A DNA stretch of 64,000 nt from Acidobacteriaceae bacterium KBS 89 (GCA_000381605.1 KB906755.1:1100828-1164827), one strand, 5' to 3'; positions 34,808-44,778 are shown, numbered from the stretch's first letter. The notes: a model not told the origin generated them from the sequence alone. Numbers and translations: made by a program.

Positions 34808-36472
34808 ATGAATCTGCAACGCTTCAAGCAGGCCGCTGCTGCGGTCACCGCTCTGCTGCTCATCTCCTCGGCAACCGCGCAGGAACCGGCAGGAGACAAA
34901 GTTGATCTGGATGTCCTGGCACAGATCAAGACCGAGGCCTATCAGAACTCGCAGGTGATGGAGCACCTCTACTACATGTCCGAGGTGTACGGTCCGCGTG
35001 TCAATAACAGCCGCAATCACCGCGCCGCTGCCGAGTGGGCCATGAAACAGATGCAAGAGTGGGGGCTTCAGAATGTTCATCTCGAAAAGTGGCCCTTCGG
35101 CTATGGATGGCAGATCAAGAAGTATTACGGGGCCCTGGAATCTCCCGCTTACGCTGCTCTGCCCGGTTTCCCGCTGGCATGGACGCCCGGAACCAACGGT
35201 CCCGTCACCGCAGATGCGATGTTTGCGCCTATTCACTCGAAGGAAGATTTCGCCAAGTACAAGGGCAAGCTGAAGGGCAAGTTTGTTCTCATCTTTGACC
35301 AGGCACCGCTCAGGCTTCACACGACGGCGGAAGCGACGAAGTCCCTAACGGATGAAGAGATTCTGGCACGCGCTGGCGCTATGCGCGGTGGCGGCGGACC
35401 CGGCAGTCGCCCCGCTGCTGCTCCCGGTTCCCCTGAAGCCAACCGCGATCCTAGCGGCCGCGGCAGGCCCGGAGAGGGAACATGGGAGTTCACTCCGACG
35501 TCGCTTGCCTTGTCGGGAAATCAGGCTCTGCGTAACGAACTCAACGCCTTCCTCAAGGAAGAAGCTCCGGCAGTAGTTCTCACTCCGGGCTATAACGGCG
35601 ACGGCGGCACCATCTTCTCAAGCTACGGCGGATCTCAGAATCCTAATGACCCGGTGCCTCCACCCATCGTGGCCATCGGCGCTGAACAGTACAACCGCGT
35701 AGTCCGTCTGCTGCAGCACGGGGTCACACCCAAGCTCACCTTCGACGTCCAGGTCGAATACCAGAAGGAAGACCAGAATGCCTTCAACGTCATCGGCGAA
35801 ATTCCGGGGACGACCAAGAAGGATGAGGTCGTGATGTTGGGCGGTCACTTTGATAGCTGGCAAGGCGGCACCGGCGCAACCGACAACGGCACAGGCTCCT
35901 CCGTGGCGATGGAGGCCATGCGCATTCTAGCTACTCTCAAGAAGCCAATGGCACGCACGGTCCGCATTGCCCTGTGGGGTGGCGAAGAGGAGGGAGTCTA
36001 CGGCTCCATTGCCTACGTGCAGCAGCACTTCGCTCCACGCGACACCATGAAGAAGACTCCGGAGTACGACAAGTTCGACGTCTACTTCAACGATGATGGC
36101 GGCTCAGGCAGGTTTCGCGGAGTATCGGCGGGAGGCAGTCCGCAGATGGCGGCGATCTTCAAGACCTGGATTGAGCCTCTTAAAGACCAGCACATCGTTG
36201 CTGTTGCCGGCGCGGAGTTCAGACCCACCCCGTCACCCGGTGGCACGGACTCGACCGCCTTCTCGTGGATCGGCCTGAACGGCATTGGCTTCATGCAGGA
36301 CACGTTGGAGTACGGCACAAGGACCCACCATTCCAACGCGGACCTCTATGACCGCGTGCAGAAGGACGATGTCATGCAGGGCTCCCTGATCGAAGCATGG
36401 TTTGCCTACAACGCAGCGACACGTGCGGAGATGTTGCCTCGCATCCCAACCCCAGAACCTCTGAAAAAATAA
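34808..36472 (+). CDS. Secreted M28-family zinc metallopeptidase (copy 2)
   Basis: About 554 residues from MNLQRFKQ, the start that gives a compact signal peptide (VTALLLISSATAQE); an in-frame ATG at 34769 adds 13 unlikely residues. It is a close paralogue of 541-2169, sharing long identical runs such as GFPLAWTPGT, FAKYKGKLKGK and IPGTTKKDEVVMLGGH. Zinc and catalytic motifs are intact: GGHFDSWQGG, GATDNGTGSS, GGEEEGVYGS, NDDGGSGRFRG and THHSNADLYDRV. The middle linker here is longer and rich in Gly, Pro, Arg and Ala (about 195-235), unlike the other copy. It is not next to a receptor and has its own spacer, so the two copies may be regulated differently. A weak stem-loop follows. Confidence 0.93.
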   Translation: MNLQRFKQAAAAVTALLLISSATAQEPAGDKVDLDVLAQIKTEAYQNSQVMEHLYYMSEVYGPRVNNSRNHRAAAEWAMKQMQEWGLQNVHLEKWPFGYGWQIKKYYGALESPAYAALPGFPLAWTPGTNGPVTADAMFAPIHSKEDFAKYKGKLKGKFVLIFDQAPLRLHTTAEATKSLTDEEILARAGAMRGGGGPGSRPAAAPGSPEANRDPSGRGRPGEGTWEFTPTSLALSGNQALRNELNAFLKEEAPAVVLTPGYNGDGGTIFSSYGGSQNPNDPVPPPIVAIGAEQYNRVVRLLQHGVTPKLTFDVQVEYQKEDQNAFNVIGEIPGTTKKDEVVMLGGHFDSWQGGTGATDNGTGSSVAMEAMRILATLKKPMARTVRIALWGGEEEGVYGSIAYVQQHFAPRDTMKKTPEYDKFDVYFNDDGGSGRFRGVSAGGSPQMAAIFKTWIEPLKDQHIVAVAGAEFRPTPSPGGTDSTAFSWIGLNGIGFMQDTLEYGTRTHHSNADLYDRVQKDDVMQGSLIEAWFAYNAATRAEMLPRIPTPEPLKK

Positions 36473-36809
36473 CGAAATGAACCGAACGACATAGGATGAG
36501 GCCTAAAGCCTCACCTTGTTATTTGTTATTGCACCGACTGCTTGGGTCATCCCACGCTCCAATTTCGGATCGGTTCGATCCTGCATGTTCAAAGGTTTCG
36601 AGCAGACCGTGCCATAACCCTCGAAGATCTGGGGTCAAATTTCCTGATCCGCCCGTACCAAAAGATGCGGGTTAAGGAACAAGGGCAACAATCGCAATTC
36701 ACTCAAACTAGCAAGACGTGCGATTGTTGGTACGTATGTTTATTGCCGCTGTCTGATATCCAATAGGCACCCTATGCCATAAGCGACTTGGTTACTCATA
36801 TTTATAACC
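36473..36809. other. Spacer, no gene; weak stem-loop near the M28 end
   Basis: About 340 bases between convergent genes. TGAGGC (36497-36502) pairs with GCCTCA (36508-36513), followed by a T-rich stretch, so it may be a weak terminator of the M28 gene. A GGTTCGATCC string resembles a tRNA T-loop, but no acceptor or anticodon stem can be built around it. Confidence 0.4.
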
Positions 36810-38684
36810 TCAATTATCTAGTAAGCCTGTTTTCTTCACAATCTCGGTAAAGCGTGGGTCGTTGCGCATGGGGTCAAACATTGGGTCAACTCTTAGAAAG
36901 TACGTTTTTTCGAACCATACCTCATTTGCAAGATAGTCGAGCTCCGTAAGTCCACGCTCCTGCTCTCCCAAAAGATAGTGAGCGACGGCAGTGCGGGGAT
37001 TGACCAGGGAATCGTTGTCCTTCAGAATCTGGCGCGCTTCGGCAGCTTTGCCTTGCCGTGCTAACAACCACGCACGGATGCCGGGATCTATTCCCAGGGT
37101 ACTGTGATCGAAGGCGGCCTCAGCCTCCTGAAAGCGCCCCTTCTCGGCCAGGGCGCCGCCATACGTTAGGTAGGTTGTGAGGTGGTTCGGATCCAACTTG
37201 ATGAGGCGTTCACATTCCGCAATGGCTTCGTCGTATCTACGGGAAGCGAACAGTGCGATGCCGTAGAAACGGCGGAGATCGATGGCCACAGGATTAGCAA
37301 GCGCCAACTCGTGGCTGATCCGTACAGCCTCTTCGGTCCGCCCCTTTTGGAGCAGCATGATAGAAAGATATCCAGAAGCATAGGGGTTGTTGGGGTCTAA
37401 CTCAATGGCGCGTCGAAGGGCCTTCTCCGCTTCGTTCCACCTATGGTTGGACAATAGGGAATGTCCGAGCGAGGAATAAGCCTCTGATGACGTTAGATCG
37501 AGATTCACGGCTTTTTGCGAGTATGCCAAAGCGGTTGCGTACGACTCTCGATTATTCTTCCGCGAGTTCCGCACACCAAAGACGCCCTCGTATGCCCACG
37601 CCTGACCCATTGCGGCATAAGCAGCGGTAAAGTCCGGGTCGAGTATTATGGCACGCTCCAGGTGCGGTATGGCTTTGTCCTTTTGCGTTGTCTCCTGATG
37701 AAGGAGAAAACGGGCCTGCAGATATTCGTCGTACGCCTCAGGGTTGATCTGGCTCTCCAAGTCCAGCTGCGTTTTTCCCTGGGGCGTCAGTTGCACCTTC
37801 ATCTGCCTCACCGCGTCGGCGGCAAGTTGATTCTGCAGCGAGATCAAGTCACTTACCTTGCGCTCATACGACGCGGCCCACAGTTGCCGCTCGGGTCTGG
37901 CTGCCGTGAGGCGAAGCGTGACCCGAGTTGTATCGTTTCCGCGAAGCACGGTTCCCTCAATCAAGGCATCGACGTGCAACTGCTCTGCAATCTGCGGAAC
38001 GGAAAGGCTCGAGCCCTTGAACCCGATCGTCGAAGAACGGGATAGCACGCGCAACTGCTTGGTATAGGAGAGATCGGTGATGAGCTGTTCTGTGATTCCT
38101 TCTGCAAAGTATTCCTGGCTGGGATCATTGGAGAGGTTCGCCAGGGGCAGGACCGCGATGGATTGAATCGCCGGCTGGATGCCAAGCCACACGGAGAGAG
38201 TCTGGCGATTGATCCACACCACCGTCGCCGCGAGCAGCGCTAAAACCAGAGTTCCCGCAAGCCAATATTCAGTCGGAAACCAACGATGTTTCGGCTGCAG
38301 AGGTGCTTCTTCCGCAGCGGGCAAGCCGTTGTGTGTTCCTACCCATTTCACCTCTTCGGTAAACCGGTAACCGCGACGGGGAATGGTTTCGATTAGTCTA
38401 GACGACGCCTTGGAATCCTCAAGTGCTTCCCTTAACTTCGCGATAGCCTTGTTGAGGCCTTGGTCGAAATCGACGAAGGTCTCGTTGGGCCAGAGTTGAC
38501 GTTGCAACTCCTCGCGCGTCACCACCTGTCCGGCGCGTTCCAGCAGCAAACAAAGAACCCGAAAAGGCTGGCCCTGCAGCCTAAATCGATGACCTTCCCG
38601 GATCAGTTCGCCTGAAGAGAGGTCGAGCTGGAAGTCGGCAAACTGAGCTCTCAGTGCCTTGACTGCTTCGAAACTTGTCGTCAT
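36810..38684 (-). CDS. Membrane-anchored winged-helix regulator with TolB-N-like and TPR domains (CadC-type)
   Basis: About 624 residues from MTTSFEAVKAL, chosen because GGAGGAGG precedes it; longer in-frame starts lack a site. Residues up to about 110 form an OmpR/PhoB-type winged helix (ELIREGHRFRLQGQPFRVLC, VTREELQRQLWP, LNKAIAKLREAL, IETIPRRGYRF). A single membrane segment follows (LAGTLVLALLAATVVWIN). Outside the membrane a TolB-N-like domain (IQSIAVLPLANLSNDPSQEY) is followed by about eight TPR units (YAAMGQAWAYEGVFGVRNS, ALRRAIELDPNNPYASGYLS). This is a one-component transmembrane regulator: the DNA-binding part is inside, the sensing TPR part is outside. It is divergent from a small secreted protein gene at 38871, its most likely target. 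Confidence 0.9.
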   Translation of the reverse strand: MTTSFEAVKALRAQFADFQLDLSSGELIREGHRFRLQGQPFRVLCLLLERAGQVVTREELQRQLWPNETFVDFDQGLNKAIAKLREALEDSKASSRLIETIPRRGYRFTEEVKWVGTHNGLPAAEEAPLQPKHRWFPTEYWLAGTLVLALLAATVVWINRQTLSVWLGIQPAIQSIAVLPLANLSNDPSQEYFAEGITEQLITDLSYTKQLRVLSRSSTIGFKGSSLSVPQIAEQLHVDALIEGTVLRGNDTTRVTLRLTAARPERQLWAASYERKVSDLISLQNQLAADAVRQMKVQLTPQGKTQLDLESQINPEAYDEYLQARFLLHQETTQKDKAIPHLERAIILDPDFTAAYAAMGQAWAYEGVFGVRNSRKNNRESYATALAYSQKAVNLDLTSSEAYSSLGHSLLSNHRWNEAEKALRRAIELDPNNPYASGYLSIMLLQKGRTEEAVRISHELALANPVAIDLRRFYGIALFASRRYDEAIAECERLIKLDPNHLTTYLTYGGALAEKGRFQEAEAAFDHSTLGIDPGIRAWLLARQGKAAEARQILKDNDSLVNPRTAVAHYLLGEQERGLTELDYLANEVWFEKTYFLRVDPMFDPMRNDPRFTEIVKKTGLLDN

Positions 38685-38841
38685 GGCCTCCTCCGCAATT
38701 CGTCGACAGGCACGGGACACCCACAAGAATGAGCGTAACTCATGAGAAATACAAGGGAATATTTGTTCCACATATAAGGAATGTCCCGGGAATTGCGGAA
38801 ACTGCACCACTAGCGTGTACTCCGCCACAAAGCACCGATTC

Positions 38842-38858
38842 AGCCGGCAAATCCGGCT
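38842..38858 (+). repeat. Small stem-loop directly before the ribosome-binding site of 38871
   Basis: AGCCGG (38842-38847) pairs with CCGGCT (38853-38858) across a five-base loop, and AAGGAGAG begins right after it. A hairpin this close to the Shine-Dalgarno sequence could affect translation, but the stem is short. Confidence 0.35.
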
Positions 38859-38870
38859 AAGGAGAGACAT

Positions 38871-39500
38871 ATGAAACCCAAATTGTGGAGATGGGCGCCT
38901 GCTATGGTCGCGCTGGCGCTGGCTTCAATCAACATTCCAACCGCTCTGGCGCAATGCGGATTACCGAATAGATCAGTCAAGCCGGCAAATTGGGGCAGTT
39001 CGCGAATTGCCGGTGCACAACTATTGCGTGCTGCGTTTCAGCCATCGGACGATGACGACGACGATAACCCAGGAATCGTGGGAATGTGGCACGTGATCTT
39101 CAATGCACAGACACTCAATGGAACACCAGTCAACATGGTGATCGACAATGCCATCGCGGTCTGGCACAAAGATGGCACGGAGATCATGAATTCTTCCCGG
39201 CCAGCTCAGGACGGGAACTTCTGTCTTGGTGTCTGGGCCAAGACAGGGAGATCGAAGTATCACCTGAACCATATTCCTTGGGCCGGGAACGACGCTACGA
39301 ACTCATCGGGTGGCATCGGAAACCCCCAGGGCGGAGTTCAGCTGATTGAACACGTCACTCTCAGCCCGAATGGGAACAACTATTCCGGAACATTCACTCT
39401 CACCGCGTACACCACGAACGGACAACCAACCGTGACTTTTACGGGTGTGCTCGCGGCGAAGCGTATCACTCCCGATACCTCCATCACGAGCCTGTTCTGA
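38871..39500 (+). CDS. Uncharacterised secreted protein, lipocalin-like
   Basis: The 209-residue product has a signal peptide (WAPAMVALALASINIPTALAQ) and an AAGGAGAG site. A run of six aspartates follows near residue 62 (PSDDDDDDNPG), then a strand-rich domain starting GIVGMWHVIFNAQ and ending GTFTLTAYTTNGQPTVTFTGVL. The GxW at the first strand and the alternating strands suggest a lipocalin-like barrel, but I cannot name the family. Similar small secreted proteins are frequent in Terriglobia. The gene is divergent from a CadC-type regulator across about 190 bases, which probably controls it. Confidence 0.7.
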   Translation: MKPKLWRWAPAMVALALASINIPTALAQCGLPNRSVKPANWGSSRIAGAQLLRAAFQPSDDDDDDNPGIVGMWHVIFNAQTLNGTPVNMVIDNAIAVWHKDGTEIMNSSRPAQDGNFCLGVWAKTGRSKYHLNHIPWAGNDATNSSGGIGNPQGGVQLIEHVTLSPNGNNYSGTFTLTAYTTNGQPTVTFTGVLAAKRITPDTSITSLF

Positions 39501-39521
39501 AAAAGCTGACCAACGTTGACT

Positions 39522-39546
39522 GCGCCGAGCTCCGAAAGTTCGGCGC
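39522..39546 (+). repeat. Stem-loop after the 38871 gene
   Basis: GCGCCGA (39522-39528) pairs with TCGGCGC (39540-39546) across an 11-base loop. It lies 22 bases after the stop codon. No T run follows, so it is at best a partial terminator or a stabilising 3' end. Confidence 0.35.
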
Positions 39547-39610
39547 GGCCCCCGTCGCCTGTCCACACGCAACGCTTGCCTTTTGTCATATGGAGGTCCC
39601 CGGGGTATTT

Positions 39611-41005
39611 ATGAAGTGCCACCATGCCAAGGTTTTATCTTCTTGCATTACGTTACTGATCTTTTTGTTTGCAGCTGGTTGTGGGGGTCCGTCATCCGCG
39701 GTCCAGCAGCCATCGCCTGTCCAGCAGCCATCGCCGACCCAGCAGCCGTCGGTAACTATCTCCCCACAGTCTTTGGAGATGAAGCGTGGCGCCAGCTGGA
39801 AGTTTTCTGCAGCCGTCACCAACACAAACGATACAGCGGTGACCTGGAGCATTCAGGAGGGCTCGGTTGGCGGATTCATTACTGATGCCGGGATTTATAC
39901 AGCTCCGGCGGTGGATGGTGTCTACCACGTGGTTGCAACTTCTAGGGCTGACGCGACGAAGAGCGGGACCGCCTCGATTGCTGTCATGCCTGGAGTGTTC
40001 ACCCCGGCGGGGAACTTAACCACCGGGCGATTTCTACATACTGCGACGCTGCTGCCAAACGGACAGGTATTGGTTGCCGGTGGACTAAGTAGCATCAACC
40101 CGGATTCTACGCTGGCTGATCAAGCTGAGCAGTTCGATCCAGCAATGGGCACATCTCAGCTCGATGGAAAGGTCTCTCGTGCCTACCACACCGCCACAGT
40201 TCTCGCTAACGGCGACGTTTTAATCGCCGGCGGCGCAATCAATTGGACAACCAGAACTACTACTAACTCAGCGTTCCTCTTAAAGGTCGGAAGTGGCATC
40301 CTTCAACCGACCGGGAACATGATCTCTCCGCGCTATGGCCACAAGGCGACGGTTTTGCAGGATGGCAGAGTGCTGATCACCGGTGGTGCGACACCCTCGG
40401 TTACAGCAACGGCGGAATTGTACGACCCCGTATCGGGGACGTTTGCGCCGGCCGGCAGTATGACCGTGGCACGGACATTTCATACTGCAACCCTGCTTTC
40501 CAACGGTAAAGTGCTGGTTACCGGGTGGTGGGGCTCGGCGGAACTCTATGATCCTGCGACGAATTCGTTCACTGCTACCGGCAGCATGGCCGCCGACAGG
40601 TTTGATTGCACTGCAACGCTTCTTCCGAATGGGAAAGTCTTGGTAGCGGGTGGCGAAACCTACTATGACGTTATTTATGAAGGAGCCGCTGAGATATACG
40701 ACCCTGGCACAGGACAATTTACGTTAGCAGGAAGCATGCTTACGCCACGCTGGAGTCATACGGCTACGCTCTTGCCGAATGGCACAGTCCTTCTTGCCGG
40801 AGGCGACGTCGACGCAAGCGACGTTCCCACCCCTCAGACAGAGATCTTCCATCCCGACACGAGCTCATTCACGAAAGGTCCGACTATGTCGCGCGGGCGG
40901 GTTCTTCATACTGCGACCCTGCTATCTGATGGAACCGTTCTTGTTATGGGAGGGCTAGGAACACGTGGGTTGACTGGTGACAACAGTGCGGAGGTATATA
41001 AGTGA
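39611..41005 (+). CDS. Lipoprotein with Ig-like leader and Kelch-type beta-propeller
   Basis: About 464 residues from MKCHHAKV; the upstream in-frame ATG at 39590 adds seven residues with no site. The signal ends in a lipobox (LFAAGC), giving an outer- or inner-membrane lipoprotein. A Pro/Gln-rich spacer follows (VQQPSPVQQPSP), then an Ig-like domain (VTISPQSLEMKRGASWKFSA). The rest is a Kelch propeller with repeated LLPNGQVLVAGG, VLQDGRVLITGG, LLSNGKVLVTG, LLPNGKVLVAGG and LLSDGTVLVMGG. Kelch propellers bind proteins or glycans; galactose-oxidase catalytic residues are not obvious here. Such leaders and propellers are common in Acidobacteria. No clear operon partner exists. Confidence 0.85.
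   Translation: MKCHHAKVLSSCITLLIFLFAAGCGGPSSAVQQPSPVQQPSPTQQPSVTISPQSLEMKRGASWKFSAAVTNTNDTAVTWSIQEGSVGGFITDAGIYTAPAVDGVYHVVATSRADATKSGTASIAVMPGVFTPAGNLTTGRFLHTATLLPNGQVLVAGGLSSINPDSTLADQAEQFDPAMGTSQLDGKVSRAYHTATVLANGDVLIAGGAINWTTRTTTNSAFLLKVGSGILQPTGNMISPRYGHKATVLQDGRVLITGGATPSVTATAELYDPVSGTFAPAGSMTVARTFHTATLLSNGKVLVTGWWGSAELYDPATNSFTATGSMAADRFDCTATLLPNGKVLVAGGETYYDVIYEGAAEIYDPGTGQFTLAGSMLTPRWSHTATLLPNGTVLLAGGDVDASDVPTPQTEIFHPDTSSFTKGPTMSRGRVLHTATLLSDGTVLVMGGLGTRGLTGDNSAEVYK
39701..39754 (+). repeat. Three tandem 18-base repeats coding a Pro/Gln linker
   Basis: The unit GTCCAGCAGCCATCGCCT occurs three times head to tail with minor changes and encodes VQQPSP, VQQPSP and TQQPSV. Such repeats can expand and shrink by slippage in frame, changing the linker length between lipid anchor and propeller. 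Confidence 0.8.
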
Positions 41006-41168
41006 ATTCAAGCGATTCGGGAATCACTGGTATTAATTGCAGAGGAATTGCTTCGTTGTCCCGTCGTACCCCAGAGAAGAATTCATTGAAATGGAGACTT
41101 GTGCCATGTTAGTTTCCATCTGGACGTTGAGTGCCTTTGTTATTTCCAACGCAGCGTGATCGAAAACT

Positions 41169-44100
41169 GTGCACCGGCAAACCTTCAATCTGTCTCGCGC
41201 TTTGTGCCGAATCAGTTTGTTTGTGTTGAGCTGCGCCCCTTTTGTCTCGTGCGTCTCAGCGCAAGTAACCAGTGGATCCGTCTACGGAACGATCACCGAC
41301 TCCGCCGGTGCTGTCATTCCCGGAGCTTCGGTGATCGTCACAAATGTGCAGACATCCGCGTCGAAAACGACGGGGACTAATACCTCCGGAGACTACAGCT
41401 TTCCCGTTCTTGATCCCGGTGACTATAGAGTCGCCGCGCAGATGGCTGGGTTTCAGTCGCAGACGCAGGAGAATATCCGCCTCGACTCAAGCCAGAATGT
41501 TCATGTTAGCTTCGCATTGCACCCAGGATCCACGGAACAAAATGTGACCGTCGAGGCTCAAACGGCTCTTGTCGATACGCGTGAATCACAGATCGGCAAC
41601 ACAGTCGATCAGAAACGAATTCAGGATCTTCCGTTGAACGGCCGGGTCGCGTACGACCTTGTTCAGACCGTTCCTGGCGTAACGAACTACATTCCGGATG
41701 TCCCAACTGGATCTCGCGCCGGCGCGCAATTCACAATCAACGGTATCTCTCGCGGCACGGCTTTTTATCTTGATGGCACCTATAACACGGACATACAGCT
41801 TGGAGGCAACCTGCTTCCAAACACTGATGCCCTGCATGAGCTTCGCGTTTTGACAACCAACTTCGACGCTGAGTACGGGCGTCTCGCAGGTGGTATCGTC
41901 GATGCCATCACCCGTTCGGGAACGAACCAATATCACGGCCTCGCATATGACTATCTTCGCAACAATGTCTTCAATGCAAAAAACTGGTTTCTGACATCGG
42001 TAACACCCTTGCGCCAGAACCAATTCGGCGGAATTGCTGGAGGCCCAATTCCGATGACTAACAGCCACGGCTTTTTCTTCCTTTCTTATGAGGGACTACG
42101 CACAAGGCAGCCGGCAAATGTGGCGTCCTCTTCACTGATCACGCCGACTGCTCTTGAACGCATAGGCGATTTCAGAAGCACACCGGCAGCACTGCGCCCA
42201 AACGTCTCCTGTCTAGGCGTCGAAAACAAAATCTGTCCAAATCTTCTCGATCCCGTCGCACAGAATGCCCTCAAATTCGTCCCTGTGGGGAACTCTACCT
42301 CCGGTCAGAATTATGGCCATCCACCAGAGCAAGCCGCCAACGGCAACATCAATGCCGATCAGGGACTTGCGCGCCTTGATTTTCAATTGGGGACGAATCA
42401 CCAGCTATCCGGAATGTACTTTGAGTCGCGCGGCAGTGCGAATAACCCTACCATCGGCGGCAACCAGATCCTTGGTTACTCCGGCATGCAGAACTACGAG
42501 GGCCAATACAACAGTGTGGTCAGCGATATCTGGACGATCTCGCCGGCCAAAGTTAACTCGGTCCGGGCGAACTACTCTCTCAACCACTACGTCGTCGACA
42601 ACCTCTACCGAAATCAACATATGCTACCCGACTTAGGCAGTCAGGCTGCCGTGGGCTCGAACAACAGTACACAACCGCGCTTCAGCGTATTGGGTTACTG
42701 GCAAATGGGAAGCACCCAGACCGGGCCGGTAAATACAGTCACGACGACACTCGGTATCTCCGACACCTTCAATTGGGTGCTTCGCCGCCATGACCTGAAA
42801 TTCGGGGGCGCCTACCTGTGGATTCGCGGTGCCGGCACAAGTGTCGGCATTTCGAATGGGTTCTTCACCTTTAGCGGAGCCGTCACAGGCAGCGCACTCG
42901 TAGATTTTCTCCTGGGGACGGCATCCCTCACACAAAATAACGGCGTCTTCGTGCGTACCCATTCACCGGATCCGTCGCTATTCGTTCAGGACAACTGGCG
43001 CCTTACCCGCCGGCTTACCGTCAATCTAGGTCTGCGCTGGGAGTACTACCCCCCACAAACCGGACAGAACAACACGGGAACATTTGTAGCGGGAGTGCAA
43101 TCCACGCGTTTTCCAACCGCACCTTTGGGACTCTTGACCTCTGGCGATGAAGGAATTCCAGATGGCATCCTGCATACTCCATGGAACACCTTTGCGCCGC
43201 GCTTCGGATTCGCTTGTGACCTGTTCGGTAATGGGTTAGCGTCGCTTCGGGGTGCTTATGGCATCTTTTACTCTGCATTAGACCAACCGCAATTGGCTGG
43301 CCTCATACAACAACCGTTTGCGCGTTCTGTGAACGTATCCAGGACGCCGAACCTGGTAACTCCTTTCGCTCCAAATCCCGATCCATTTCCTTATGTTGCC
43401 AGTCCTTCGACGGCGGTTTTTCTTTCCGCCGCAAACGTCTTCAGTCTCCCGCCTGGTGTCAGAAATATTCCGTCTGTGCAGCAATTCAGTTTGGGAATCC
43501 AACAGCAATATAGCTCGAAGTGGAGTTCAGAGATCAACTATGTGGGAAATGCAGGTCGCCACTTCTACATCTCCTTCGATGAGAACTCGCCCATCTATAA
43601 CCCGAGTTGCACCAGCGCAACATGCGGCACAACGAACGGTCAAAACAATCGTCGCCCTTACCAGCCACTAGGGAATTACAAATTTGCTTCCATCTCGTTG
43701 TTTTCGCCAGTCGCAAATTCGTCTTATCACTCTTTACAGGCAACTCTGGCTCGCAGGTTCGATCAGCGCTTCTCCGTACAGGCAAGCTTTGTCTGGTCGA
43801 AGGTGATCGGGTACGGTCCTTTGACCAATGCTTACGATCTGAATAGCTCCCGCGGCGTGCTTGATTTCGATGTTCCCTACAATTTTGTTGCTTCGTATAT
43901 ATACGTCTTACCCCAGGTCCATCATCTTGGGCTCATCGGCCAACAATTATTGAGTGGCTGGCAGATTAACGGAGTTACAATTCTGCGGTCAGGTCAGCCG
44001 TTCAATGTCACCTCGGGAGTAGACACAAACTTTGACGGAACCGTCAACGATCGACCCAATGTCATCGGCGATCCATCGCTGCCAGGAGGACGTGGCAGGC

Positions 44101-44405
44101 TCGCGACGAAGAACGCATTCTTCAATACGGCTGCCTTTGTCACTCCGCCGGCCGGCACTCCATATGGCAATGCTCTTTTCAACATGCTGTTTGGTCCCAA
44201 GTATATTGATACGGATCTTTCAGCGTTCAAGGCGTTTTCTATCGACACGAAGATCACGGTTCAATTCCGAGGCGAGATCTTCAACGTATTCAACAACGTC
44301 AATATGAATACGCCGAACAGTACGAAGAGCAGTCCGACATTCGGCACAATTTCGGCCGCGACTGCGCCGCGTGTTGTTCAATTGGCGCTTAGGCTATCGT
44401 TTTAG
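41169..44405 (+). CDS. TonB-dependent, Oar-like outer-membrane receptor with carboxypeptidase-regulatory domain
   Basis: The 1078-residue protein starts at a GTG with no good ribosome-binding site, so the exact start is uncertain. A signal peptide follows (LCRISLFVLSCAPFVSCVSAQ). The regulatory domain reads GSVYGTITDSAGAVIPGASVIV then TSGDYSFPVLDPGDYRVAA. The plug has FTINGISRGTAFYLDGTYN and EYGRLAGGIVDAITRSGTN, and the barrel ends VVQLALRLSF. It stands between a Kelch lipoprotein and a signalling operon that runs the opposite way. No hydrolase is adjacent, so the ligand cannot be guessed. Confidence 0.9.
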   Translation: MHRQTFNLSRALCRISLFVLSCAPFVSCVSAQVTSGSVYGTITDSAGAVIPGASVIVTNVQTSASKTTGTNTSGDYSFPVLDPGDYRVAAQMAGFQSQTQENIRLDSSQNVHVSFALHPGSTEQNVTVEAQTALVDTRESQIGNTVDQKRIQDLPLNGRVAYDLVQTVPGVTNYIPDVPTGSRAGAQFTINGISRGTAFYLDGTYNTDIQLGGNLLPNTDALHELRVLTTNFDAEYGRLAGGIVDAITRSGTNQYHGLAYDYLRNNVFNAKNWFLTSVTPLRQNQFGGIAGGPIPMTNSHGFFFLSYEGLRTRQPANVASSSLITPTALERIGDFRSTPAALRPNVSCLGVENKICPNLLDPVAQNALKFVPVGNSTSGQNYGHPPEQAANGNINADQGLARLDFQLGTNHQLSGMYFESRGSANNPTIGGNQILGYSGMQNYEGQYNSVVSDIWTISPAKVNSVRANYSLNHYVVDNLYRNQHMLPDLGSQAAVGSNNSTQPRFSVLGYWQMGSTQTGPVNTVTTTLGISDTFNWVLRRHDLKFGGAYLWIRGAGTSVGISNGFFTFSGAVTGSALVDFLLGTASLTQNNGVFVRTHSPDPSLFVQDNWRLTRRLTVNLGLRWEYYPPQTGQNNTGTFVAGVQSTRFPTAPLGLLTSGDEGIPDGILHTPWNTFAPRFGFACDLFGNGLASLRGAYGIFYSALDQPQLAGLIQQPFARSVNVSRTPNLVTPFAPNPDPFPYVASPSTAVFLSAANVFSLPPGVRNIPSVQQFSLGIQQQYSSKWSSEINYVGNAGRHFYISFDENSPIYNPSCTSATCGTTNGQNNRRPYQPLGNYKFASISLFSPVANSSYHSLQATLARRFDQRFSVQASFVWSKVIGYGPLTNAYDLNSSRGVLDFDVPYNFVASYIYVLPQVHHLGLIGQQLLSGWQINGVTILRSGQPFNVTSGVDTNFDGTVNDRPNVIGDPSLPGGRGRLATKNAFFNTAAFVTPPAGTPYGNALFNMLFGPKYIDTDLSAFKAFSIDTKITVQFRGEIFNVFNNVNMNTPNSTKSSPTFGTISAATAPRVVQLALRLSF

Positions 44406-44778
44406 CCCCAAAAGGCTCTGAGCTTTTCCTCGCCGGATCTTGGTTGCGCGGTTAGGCCAAAATCGTGTTGCGGTGATTTATTATGCCTAGACACTGAATT
44501 GCGATTGTTGCCCTTGGTTCCTTAACACGTCTGAACGCTGATGGGACCGTAGAGAGTATTTTTTGGTCGTTTGGAGTGACACAGCCGCGCGCAAGTTCTG
44601 CGCAGGTCATGAGGCGCCAGATTATCAATGCCCGCCGGTTTCGCGTATTCACGAACGACCCACCAAACCGCTTTCTCACTCAGGCGGTTACCCCAAACGT
44701 GGCCGGTCCTGGTCCACGGATGCGATAGCCCGAACCCTAAAAAACAAACTCCCGTCCGACTAAGGTGGGTGTCCCATA
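44406..44778. other. Spacer between convergent genes, no gene seen
   Basis: About 370 bases after the receptor stop and before the end of the response-regulator gene on the other strand. Short frames occur on both strands without ribosome-binding sites. No clear terminator is visible on either side. Confidence 0.4.

Noticed and set aside
36565..36590. tRNA T-loop-like GGTTCGATCC
   Set aside because: No matching acceptor, D or anticodon stem nearby.
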